This document shows positions 27,030 to 35,900 of a stretch of 64,000 bases of DNA, piece after piece; position 1 is the stretch's first letter; each line of letters starts with the position of its first letter. The notes below the pieces were generated by a model. It was not told the DNA's origin. It ran no database searches and saw only the letters and a list, made by a program, of their open reading frames with translations. A program made the translations under genes and the position numbers. The stretch comes from Thermoanaerobaculia bacterium (GTDB lineage Bacteria > Acidobacteriota > Thermoanaerobaculia > Multivoradales > J023), in contig JAUIJL010000008.1 in assembly GCA_030431255.1 (NCBI GenBank), positions 186,001-250,000 of the forward strand, read 5' to 3'.

Positions 27030-27187
27030 GGTCCCTCTCCTTGTTGATCCGAGATGATCTTGGTCCGAGATTATACCGCTGACCTCTGGGCCAGCTCCGT
27101 GAGCATGTCTACGTAGAGCTAGATGAAGTATTCGGGGCCAGTTTTCTCCCAGGGTGGCATTTTCGATGCGGTAAGCTGAACACAGAA

Positions 27188-27237
27188 GTTACCAAAGCAA
27201 GTACGTTCCAAAAGCGAATCGTTCCAAAAGTAAATTC
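27188..27237 (+). promoter_or_regulatory. Three direct repeats upstream of CHAT operon
   Basis: Units GTTACCAAAGCAAGTAC (27188-27204), GTTCCAAAAGCGAATC (27205-27220) and GTTCCAAAAGTAAATTC (27221-27237) follow head to tail with a 16-17 base period. They lie in the divergent region between the peptidase and CHAT genes. This spacing suits side-by-side binding of a regulator. Confidence 0.55.
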
Positions 27238-27252
27238 TCGGAGTTAGATAGA

Positions 27253-27281
27253 GGGTGGACCTCTTTCGCGTTGGGTGGACC
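27253..27281 (+). promoter_or_regulatory. Second pair of direct repeats upstream of CHAT operon
   Basis: GGGTGGACC occurs at 27253-27261 and 27273-27281, a 20-base period, about 35-60 bases before the CHAT start codon. It may be a further control site or part of the promoter. Confidence 0.35.
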
Positions 27282-27315
27282 CATTCCGTGAAGAAAAAAC
27301 TTGAGAGGTGACAGC

Positions 27316-30300
27316 GTGGCTTCTTTGACAATTTTGCAGCGGCGACTCCGTTGGCCTTGGATTCTCTTTCTTTGGGTTTTGCTGTTTGTTGCCTGCGTCG
27401 CTGACGACGACAGCAAAGAAGTGCCGATGGAAAGCCAGGAGCTTGGGAGCGCCGATCCGGCTGGTTCCGAACCGATTCAAGAGCTCCCACCTTCTCTAGT
27501 TTCCGCTGAGCCACAGAGCCCTCCAGGGGTTGAGGTGGTTTCGGTCGACGAGACATCGGTGCTCTGGCGCGCGGGTCTTCGGGCTGGGGACATCGTCGCC
27601 GAATGGACGCAGAGCTCGACGGATGAGGTCGGAAAAGGGCGAATCGATCATCCTTTCGATTGGCATTGGATCCATCTCGAACGGGCGCCGCGCGGGCCGT
27701 TGACACTCCGTGGATTTCGAGACGACCAGCCCCGGGAGTGGGTGGTGCCCATGGGTGCATGGCGAATGGAAGTCAAGCCGCCGGTCGCGCCTCCGGACGC
27801 CGTCGACAGTGTCCAGTCGCGCCCCAGCCGAGCCTGGAGCGCCTTTGCCGAAGGCCGGCGTTTCCATGACGAAAGGAAGTGGGACGAGTCCCTAAACGCC
27901 TATGGTGTGGCTCTGGAGCTTCTTGAGCCTGGATCCATCCCCGCTCGGCTGACCGAGCTCGCTGCGGCTCAAGTGGAAATCGAGGCAGGACGACATGAGC
28001 TCGCATCGAAACGGCTCACGGATCTGATTCGAAACCTAGAGCGAGAGGGGCCGTCACTCCTATTGGCCAAAGCCCACTTTCGGCTCGGGCAGAACAGGCG
28101 TTGGAGAGAAGAGTGGGAGGGGACTGTCCCCGCTTGGAAGAAAGCCCTCGACCTGCAAAGCCGAATTGCCACCGGCAGTCTTGAGCAGGCGGAGACCTAT
28201 AGCGCGCTCGCGGAGATGCCTTCGCCCCCTGGAACATCACCCCTAAGAAAGGAGGGCCTAGAGGCTCTTGAGATTCAGAGAAAGCTCGACCCTGGTGGGC
28301 CGGGACTCGGCAAGACTCTGACAGCTTTGGGGCACATCGAGTCTCGAGTGCGAAACAACGCTACGGCTGCACAGTACTACCAGGACGCCGTTGACCACGC
28401 AAAACATCGCGGAGATGGCTATGCTCAGGCTGTTGCACGATTCAATCTAGCCGGAGCCATCTCCGAACAAGGAGATCTACACTCGGCACAACGTCTTTTG
28501 GAAGAGAGTATTTCTTGGTTCGAAAAAAATGCCCCCGATCATCCGAGCTTCGGCAAGTTACTCAATAATCTTGGGCGGATCCTCACTTCACGCGGAGCTT
28601 TCTTGAAAGCGAGAATAACCCTCGAGAAAGCCTTGATCATGAAGAAGAAAGCTTTTCCGGGGCTATCAACAGTCGCTTCCACACAAAGCTCTCTTGGCAA
28701 GCTGGAATACTTTCTCGACAATTTTGACGAAGCCGAAAGATATTTTCAGAGTGCTATCGAAATTCAAGAGCGGCAGGTGCCAGGTTCGTTACAGTCTTTT
28801 GATACTCGAACCAACTTGGCGATGGTTTATATCGCGCAGGGGTTTTATGAAAAAGCGCGTCAAGTTCTAAGGACTGTCCGTTCAGAGGAGGATCGGAAGC
28901 GATTCCTTGATGCCAAGATTGAGTTCTTTCTCGGCGAGATCGCAAAAGAAGAGGAAGAAAGCAGACTTGCCGAGATGCACTACTCGAAGGCTCTAGAAAT
29001 ACTCCAGGAGCTGAACGTGGAAGGTCTGGATGTAGCACTTATTCTTCAACGGCTCAGTTTTATGGCTCTTGGGCAAAAAGGCCGAAAAGAGCAAGTCAGA
29101 TCTTGGCTCAATTCTGTGGAGAAAATCCAACGTGAACAGGCTCCTGACACAGCGTTTCTAGCAGAGACTCTTCATGGCCTCGGCCGCGTCGAGGAGTTGG
29201 ACGGCAACACGGACTCGGCGTTGGCATACTATTCTGAAGCGATCGACTTGTTGGAAAAGCAAATCGGACGATTGGCGCCGAGCCTCGAACGGCGAGGGGT
29301 TTTTCGCGGCCGTTACCTCGATCTCTATCGCGACCCGATATTGCTCATGTCTCGATTGGGCAAGCAGAGCGAGGCCGTGAGGCTCCTGGAGCGATTCCGG
29401 GCTTCGAGCTTCCTGGCGCGCTTGGCCGAGAGAGACATCGATTTTTCGGCAGACGTTCCCGAAGCTCTCTGGAAGGATAAGAGAAACATCGAGGCAGAGA
29501 TCGAAAGACGGTTGCGGGAGCTTTTGACTGAACAGTCGAGTCTTGAAACCGATGCCGAGTTTTCGGAGCTCAAGGAAAAGCAGCGACGTATTGAAATCGA
29601 CATCCTCAGCACGGCGACCCGGCGCTACAACGACTTGAAGTACCCCAAGCCGTTAGATGGCGAACAAATCCGACAAGGCATGGATTCGGGCACAGTGGCT
29701 GTGGCCTATTTGCTTGGTGAGACTAGCTCAAACCTTTTCATCATCGAGCAGAGCGGCATCCGGCTCGAATCGATTGCACTGGGTCAGGAAGAGATCTATC
29801 GACGGGTCGATCGGTTGAATCACGCTGTAGATCGGCACCGCAATCCTCAGCATTCAGATTTTGAACCAGAAGTGATCGAGCCGGCCCGGGAGCTCTTTGA
29901 GAAGTTGCTGGGTCCCATCCGTCCCAGCCTCTCCTCGGCCGAGCGCCTAGTTATTTTTCCCGACGGATTCCTTCATGAGCTGCCATTTTCTATGTTGGTT
30001 ATAGGGGAGGAGGAGCCCCCAACCCACCCGCTCGGATCCCCGGCCAAGCTCGTTTCACATCGCCCCCGCTACTTGGCAGAGCAACTGCCGGTGCATGTGG
30101 CTCTTTCAGCCACGGTCTACGGGCAGCTGAAGGCTCTGAGAAGGGGGAGCGGATCAAGGCCCCAATCTTGGGTTGCTTTCGGAGATCCTCAATACCCCGA
30201 GATGCAGCAGGCTGCCAGGGCAAGCCCTCAGCTCTCGAATGCCACACGCGATTTCGAGCTCGTGCCTCTGCCGGCGTCTCGCCGAGAGGTCGAGACCATC

Positions 30301-30834
30301 GCCGCATTGCTCGACGGCGAGACCGCTTTCTTTCTCGGAGCCGACGCCGAGGAGGAGCACGTTGGCCGCGTCGCGCCGGGGGCTCAAATCGTGCATTTCG
30401 CCACCCATGCCCGTTGGGATCAAAGATTTCCCATGGATTCAGCCCTGATCCTCACGATTCCGGAGCAATACGACGAAGACCGGGAAGACGGGCTGTTGCA
30501 TGCCTGGGAAATCTTCGAGTCTTTGCGTTTGGACGCGGATCTCGTGGTGCTGTCTGCCTGCTCCACAGCCCGTGGACGCTTAGCGGGGGGAGAAGGGCCG
30601 ATCAGCCTGGCTCGCGCCTTTCAGTACGCGGGCGCGCGCTCGGTTCTGTCCACCCTCTGGAATATCTCGGACGACTCCACCGCCGAGTGGATGCGTATGT
30701 TTTACACGGCCTTGCTCGAAGGCGTACCAAAAGACGAAGCGGTACGCCGCGCCCAGGTGAGCTTGTTGCAGTCCGAAAGATGGGCGGCACCCTACTATTG
30801 GGCGGCATTTCAGCTCGACGGTGATTGGAAATGA
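27316..30834 (+). CDS. Envelope-anchored PDZ-TPR-CHAT protease
   Basis: About 1172 residues. GTG 27316 follows GAGAGGTG, and a longer frame from TTG 27301 is less likely. A basic start (LQRRLRWPW) and hydrophobic ILFLWVLLFVAC form a membrane anchor or poor lipobox with Cys. A PDZ-like domain follows (about 60-145; GVEVVSVDETSVLWRAGLRAGD). Residues about 170-620 are TPR helices. The C-terminal CHAT domain (about 770-1170), a caspase-like peptidase, keeps both catalytic residues: His1031 in VHFATHARW and Cys1082 in VLSACSTARG. The next two genes, sigma-like and membrane proteins, appear to form one operon. Cleavage of an envelope partner is the likely role. The middle of the gene looks AT-richer than the neighbouring genes. 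Confidence 0.88.
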   Translation: MASLTILQRRLRWPWILFLWVLLFVACVADDDSKEVPMESQELGSADPAGSEPIQELPPSLVSAEPQSPPGVEVVSVDETSVLWRAGLRAGDIVAEWTQSSTDEVGKGRIDHPFDWHWIHLERAPRGPLTLRGFRDDQPREWVVPMGAWRMEVKPPVAPPDAVDSVQSRPSRAWSAFAEGRRFHDERKWDESLNAYGVALELLEPGSIPARLTELAAAQVEIEAGRHELASKRLTDLIRNLEREGPSLLLAKAHFRLGQNRRWREEWEGTVPAWKKALDLQSRIATGSLEQAETYSALAEMPSPPGTSPLRKEGLEALEIQRKLDPGGPGLGKTLTALGHIESRVRNNATAAQYYQDAVDHAKHRGDGYAQAVARFNLAGAISEQGDLHSAQRLLEESISWFEKNAPDHPSFGKLLNNLGRILTSRGAFLKARITLEKALIMKKKAFPGLSTVASTQSSLGKLEYFLDNFDEAERYFQSAIEIQERQVPGSLQSFDTRTNLAMVYIAQGFYEKARQVLRTVRSEEDRKRFLDAKIEFFLGEIAKEEEESRLAEMHYSKALEILQELNVEGLDVALILQRLSFMALGQKGRKEQVRSWLNSVEKIQREQAPDTAFLAETLHGLGRVEELDGNTDSALAYYSEAIDLLEKQIGRLAPSLERRGVFRGRYLDLYRDPILLMSRLGKQSEAVRLLERFRASSFLARLAERDIDFSADVPEALWKDKRNIEAEIERRLRELLTEQSSLETDAEFSELKEKQRRIEIDILSTATRRYNDLKYPKPLDGEQIRQGMDSGTVAVAYLLGETSSNLFIIEQSGIRLESIALGQEEIYRRVDRLNHAVDRHRNPQHSDFEPEVIEPARELFEKLLGPIRPSLSSAERLVIFPDGFLHELPFSMLVIGEEEPPTHPLGSPAKLVSHRPRYLAEQLPVHVALSATVYGQLKALRRGSGSRPQSWVAFGDPQYPEMQQAARASPQLSNATRDFELVPLPASRREVETIAALLDGETAFFLGADAEEEHVGRVAPGAQIVHFATHARWDQRFPMDSALILTIPEQYDEDREDGLLHAWEIFESLRLDADLVVLSACSTARGRLAGGEGPISLARAFQYAGARSVLSTLWNISDDSTAEWMRMFYTALLEGVPKDEAVRRAQVSLLQSERWAAPYYWAAFQLDGDWK

Positions 30835-30922
30835 GGACTGACAGGGAGACTCTGGATTCTTTCCGGCTCATTCTCTCGGCACGCCGTCAGGTCAGAAACA
30901 TGGTATCTTTTTCGCCTTGGGT

Positions 30923-31984
30923 ATGGATGAGAACCTCGCGTTTACCGACTATGTGCGCGTTTCGGCCGAGCTCGGAGGTCCGGCCGATGGGCCCGTGCTC
31001 GATGGGCTGTTGTCGCGACTCCGAGCCACCCTCCGCAAGGAGCTGGTGGCCAGGGGTTTATGGCCTTCTCCCCCGGGTCGTCTCGGTATTCACGGCTACG
31101 AAAGCTGGTCGGCTGACCGCGGACGGGCCCTTGACGAATTGGTTTCCGATTGTTTCTGTGAGGCGATTCTCTACCGGTTACCCACCTTCGAGCAATTTCT
31201 CAAAACTCAAGAAAATGTGGAGGGTCTGGTCCTCAGAGCTGTCCGCAACTTCCTGTACGATCGCCAAAGGGGCAATGATCCCCTGGGCGGCCGGGCGTTC
31301 GAATTCGCTAGAGATATGGTCCGCCAGGCGATCGAAGCCGGTCGGTTGCAACTCTTCGAAGGTGGACCCCGGATCCACAACAGCTCTCGACTTGGTTTCA
31401 AGGGTGAGAGCCGGGAACGGCTTGAGCCCGATGCCGGGGTGGATCAAAAAGTGGCCACCTGGGTTCGACATGTGGCGGTGCCGGATTTCCTGCGCAAGCT
31501 CAGTCGCGGTCACAAAGGGCAGCGGAAGCTCGTGAGCCAGGCCGTGGAGCAGCTTGCGGAGCTCAAGGGGGAGATTGGAGCCGCCTCTTTCCTATTCAAA
31601 GCCCTGGTCGACCCGTGGAAATATGAGCTCCGTGGATATTGGCTCTCCACCTTGACGCTCGATCTCCCCGCATCGGGCACGGCGTCGGCTGTTGATCGAC
31701 CCAAGGGCTCCAGCTTTGAGGACCGGCAGGGGTACCTCGCCCTGAAGCGTTGCGTTGAGACCGGTATTGATTCGAGCAGTGAGATCGAAGAAGTCAAAGA
31801 TCGTCTTCATTTGCTTTTCGAGACCTTCGAGACCCTTTCCGCGGAAAGCCAAGGCAGGATATCGCCCCGAGATGTGGGAGATCGAAATCTGGAAAGACTG
31901 CTGGATATTCCGAGGCGACACATTCGCACGCTGCGTCGAGCCTTGAAGGATTTGATCCGAAACTGTGGTGGTCACGGGTCGTGA
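30923..31984 (+). CDS. Divergent sigma-70-like protein
   Basis: About 353 residues from ATG 30923; TTG 30917 is an alternative and no strong ribosome site is seen. Residues about 70-120 resemble sigma region 2: ELVSDCFCEAILYRLPTFEQ, then VEGLVLRAVRNFLYDRQR, matching the 'E-L-V-x-E-x-F ... N-x-x-x-D-R-x-R' pattern. A long insertion follows. The C-terminus (about 305-350) has a helix-turn-helix-like stretch, NLERLLDIPRRHIRTLRRAL, in the place of region 4. I infer a specialised sigma or sigma-derived regulator; the match is loose and no database check was possible. The stop overlaps the next start by four bases (GTGA), so its membrane-protein partner is made in step with it, as is common for sigma/anti-sigma pairs. 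Confidence 0.5.
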   Translation: MDENLAFTDYVRVSAELGGPADGPVLDGLLSRLRATLRKELVARGLWPSPPGRLGIHGYESWSADRGRALDELVSDCFCEAILYRLPTFEQFLKTQENVEGLVLRAVRNFLYDRQRGNDPLGGRAFEFARDMVRQAIEAGRLQLFEGGPRIHNSSRLGFKGESRERLEPDAGVDQKVATWVRHVAVPDFLRKLSRGHKGQRKLVSQAVEQLAELKGEIGAASFLFKALVDPWKYELRGYWLSTLTLDLPASGTASAVDRPKGSSFEDRQGYLALKRCVETGIDSSSEIEEVKDRLHLLFETFETLSAESQGRISPRDVGDRNLERLLDIPRRHIRTLRRALKDLIRNCGGHGS

Positions 31985-32982
31985 GCAGCGAATCCATAGA
32001 TCAGGCCCTCCGGCACGGCAGGGCGCTTCGACGTTCGGCTTCCCAGGCCGGGCCGAGCGCGGGCGGTCTTCCTGAGCCCGGCGATCTCTGGATCTTGCCG
32101 AATCTGGGTGATGTTCCCGAGCTGTGGGCCGTGGCCGAGGTGGACCTACCCGAGCGGGTGCGCCTGGTGCCCGCAGATTTGAATCCAATGCTCGGAATCG
32201 GCGATGTGGCGGTGTCGGCCCATTCAAGGTGTGGAGCCCTAGCGTTGAGGACCCGCCACGCGACTTGGGTCGGCACGGATCGCCTGATCGAAGGCTCGCA
32301 CGCGCGATGCCTTGAAACAGAATACTTGGAGAGACTCCGAGGGCGTCTCGATAGCTTCGACCAGCGTAAGGAGCGAGGCTCCTGGGCCGAGCGCAAAGTG
32401 GAGGACGACTCGGAATATAGAGCGCTCAACGTCGAGCTTCGTCGGATCTGCGAGTCCCTCGGCGCAGGGGGCCCAAGGTCTCCGTTACCGTTTAGAGCCG
32501 AAGCTGCCAGATATCGCCCTTGGCTTTTGGCTGCCGCGTCCGTGTTGCTTGCGGTAGGGCTCGGTGGGCTTTGGACGGTCCTAGATCCCGAACCGAGTCC
32601 GGGAAGCGGGTCGGAAGCTCTGGAAGACCAGGTTGATCTAGCGAAATTCAGGCTCCGATTCGAAGAAACCCAGCGCTCGCACCAAAACACGCCTGAGATC
32701 ATCCCCGCAGACCTAGAACGTTTTGTGCTCCTGCTGGCTATGCCACCGGGCTACGATTCCGGGGAGTACGAGCTGCGGCTTGTGTTTCAAGACGAGACGG
32801 TGCACCGAGAAGTGATGGCGGTCGACGACGGGGCTGAGATCCGGTGGAGCCTGTCACGTGCCCAGCTTTCCGCGGGCGCCGACGGTAAGCCATCTACGGG
32901 CACTTACCGTGTAGAGGTACGGAAAACCGGGGACTCGATGGAGCCCCCGGTTTTATTCGAAGTGATGGTCGCAGCGCCCTGA
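31981..32982 (+). CDS. Single-span membrane protein coupled to the sigma-like gene
   Basis: A 333-residue protein starting at GTG 31981 inside the upstream stop (GTGA overlap). Residues 1-175 are soluble and should be cytoplasmic; they include NLGDVPELWAVAEVDLPERV and VAVSAHSRCGALAL. One membrane span lies at about 180-200 (PWLLAAASVLLAVGLGGLW), preceded by positive residues (RYR), which favours the N-terminus inside. Residues 201-333 would be outside, with a charged linker and a beta-rich end (YELRLVFQDETVHREVM, TYRVEVRKTGD). No known anti-sigma zinc motif is present. Topology and coupling suggest an anti-sigma-like receptor, with the CHAT protease as a possible cleaver. That is inference; the family is not recognised. 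Confidence 0.55.
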   Translation: MSSESIDQALRHGRALRRSASQAGPSAGGLPEPGDLWILPNLGDVPELWAVAEVDLPERVRLVPADLNPMLGIGDVAVSAHSRCGALALRTRHATWVGTDRLIEGSHARCLETEYLERLRGRLDSFDQRKERGSWAERKVEDDSEYRALNVELRRICESLGAGGPRSPLPFRAEAARYRPWLLAAASVLLAVGLGGLWTVLDPEPSPGSGSEALEDQVDLAKFRLRFEETQRSHQNTPEIIPADLERFVLLLAMPPGYDSGEYELRLVFQDETVHREVMAVDDGAEIRWSLSRAQLSAGADGKPSTGTYRVEVRKTGDSMEPPVLFEVMVAAP

Positions 32983-32988
32983 GAAGGC

Positions 32989-35900
32989 TCAGGGCAGATC
33001 GTGTTGAATGGTGGAAAACACACTGAAAGGGGAGGTTTCGAAATCAACCCCAAGGTTCCAATCACCCACTGTGAGGAGCTTGTTGAAGTCGAATTCGGAT
33101 CCCTTCGGCAACGAGGAACCGAATTGGGAGGGTTGATTCCCAAGCCCCGGAATAAAGGGTCTTTCCCAGTAGGGCTGAATTTGAGGCTCGTCAGGTGGTA
33201 GCTCCAGATTGAGGGGTCCTTCTCCGTTCCATCCGTCCGCGGCTTGATCTTGGAACGGGTCGGGGCTCGGCGGCCAGCCTTCGTTGAAGATTTGGACGAA
33301 CGCTCCGCTCACGGCTCCGTTAGCAAATTTGCCGCCACCGAGCTCCGAGGCTGTGCCGCCGACGGCCGCGGCGGCTAAGGTCCGCTCAAAGGGGGAGTCG
33401 AATAGGCCTTTGACCAGCGGCGCGGCCAGGGTGGTGAAAGCACCCGAAAAAAAGCCGTGCCTGAACTTGCTGCCTCGCAGCTCGTTGGAAATACCCTGCA
33501 CAACACCGTGGGCCAGTGCCTTTTGAATCGCATTGGCTTTGGCGCCGAGATACTGCGTGGCATGGCCGAAGATGTCACCGACGGCGGTGGTCAATCCGGC
33601 CGTGATGCCCGCCACCGCAGCGGACATCAAACCCATGCTCAGGGCCGTGCCTAAATCCGCTCCCATGATCAGCGCCCCGGTGAAGCTCGTTAAAAAGCCC
33701 ACCGTAGCACCGGAAAGAACCGCGCCGACGAGTCCTCCGGCGGCAATACCGAGCGCGGGCAGGATGGCCGGCAGCAGCACACCTCCGGTCAGCAGGCCGA
33801 CTCCGAGGGCTACGATCGCCGGAAGATTCTTGACCACGAATTTGGCCACGCTTTTGAAGAGCTTGCCAATCGCTTTGAAGAGTTTTTTGAAGAAGAAGCC
33901 GCTGGGATCGGTCAGTGAAAGTGGGTTGTTGAGGACGTAGGAGTAGCGATTGAGGCTTTGGCTAAAGTCTGGAGCCTGAATATGGGGGTCGGCGGTGAGA
34001 AATCGGCCGATCACCGGATCGTAGACCCTGCCGTTCATGTGGATTAGGCCGACGGCGTCCAGGTGCTCGTGGCCGGTGAAACCCCTGGCCAGCACAGGCT
34101 CCGGCGACGAGCCACCACCGCCGGTGCCTCCACTTTCCCAACGGGAGGTATCGCCGGACTCGAAGCCATCCGCGAACAGCGAAGACGGGTCTGGGTCGGA
34201 TGGTAGCTGCCACGTTTCTCCTTCGCGGCGACGTCCCCATGCGTCATAGGCCAGCACATCGACCATTTGGCCGGATCCGTCGCTGATCGTATGTACCGAG
34301 CCCAGATGGTCTCGATGGAGGTAGAGCAATCGATCCTCTCGCCCGGTTTCTTCTACATGGACCGCCACCACCTCGCCACCCGCCCGTAGATAGTGGAGGC
34401 TTTTGGTGTGGTTTGGATCCTCATGCAGCTCGAACAGCTCACCTATGTAGGAGATCGTGCGGGTCGAGCCGCCGAGGTATTGCCGCTGTCGATAGCGTTT
34501 TCGATCAGGACCGTAGTCGAAGGTGAGCACGGCCTCCTCGCCCTCCTCGATGCGAGACGGCTTGTTGAACGAAGTGTAGAACACGGAACCCGTAGAGCTC
34601 GTGATGCGATTACCCACGGAGTCGTATTGGTAGCTCTGCTGGATTGGGCCCGAAACTGAGGTTACCGCGTGGGGACCTGCTCCGTCGGCCCCGTATTCGT
34701 AAACACCGACATCGGATTTGGAGCGAATGTTGCCCAAGGGGTCGTAGGAAACGAAGACCTCATCGCCGCCGATCACTCGGGTCGAGGTCAGCCGTTGGAG
34801 ATCGTCGTATTCGAAGACCTCGGTCAAACCCCGTTGCAGATCGCTGCGCTCGATCAGGTTACCGGCGAGGTCATAGCCGAAGGCGAGCTGTTGGATGCCG
34901 TCGGCGGAAGCTTGCTCGAGGAAGCCGGTTTCGGAATCGTAGACTCGCTCCAGGTGGCGGCCGTTGCCCAAAAACGCACGTTCGAGCTGACCACGGGCGT
35001 TCACCGCTTGGGCCTGCCAGTAGGTCACGGTGCCGTCGGTGCGGCGCAGCTGTGAGGGATGCCCGTGGGCGTTGTAGTCGGTGCGCACGGAGAAGCCGGA
35101 TGGATACACCAACGTGTCCAAACGTCCGAGCCCGTCATAGGACGACAGGAAGCTTCTGGATTGCCCTCCTATGGTCGTCCGCGTTTCCATGGGACGACCG
35201 AAAACGTCGAAGAAGAGCTCTCGGCGAAAGCCGTCGGGGCCGATTTCCGACGTCAGCTTTCCGACGCCTTTGGGGCCCTGGTCATATTCCCAGGTGCTCA
35301 GCCCTTCCGGCTCGGAACGGCTTTCCAGCCGACCCAAGAGATCGTAGCCGAGGGTGCTGACCCGCTCCATCGCGTCGGTTTGAGAGATCAATCGGCCCCA
35401 GGGATCGTAGCCGGATTCGGTGATTCCCGTATCCGGATCTTCCAACAGAATCCGGCGACCCCGAAGGTCGTAGGTCATATGCGTTAGATTGCCGTAGGGA
35501 TCCTCGATTTGGGTCAGGTTGCCGAATGGGTCGTAGGAATAGAAGGTCGAGCTTTCGAGGGCGTCAACGCTTTCGACCAACCGCCCTCTCGAATCCACCC
35601 TGCGGCTCGATGTCCGGTTGACCGCATTCGTGATTCGCGTCGTCAAACCATCGTATTCGGTGGTCGTGAGGCGATTGCCGGGCGCCCGCTCAAGGGTCAC
35701 CCGATCTAGTGCGTCGTAGGTGTAGCTCGTCCATAAGGGCGTCTCACCTTCAAAATAGGGCTCGCTCACCTTGGAAAGCCGGCCCCTGGAATCGAAGACC
35801 GAATCCCGCAGAACAGGAGTGCCGTCGAACCCCATCACCTGCTGCCGTACCTCGCGGTCGTGCAGATCGAAGAAGGACTTCGAATTTGGGCTTCCGGGCT

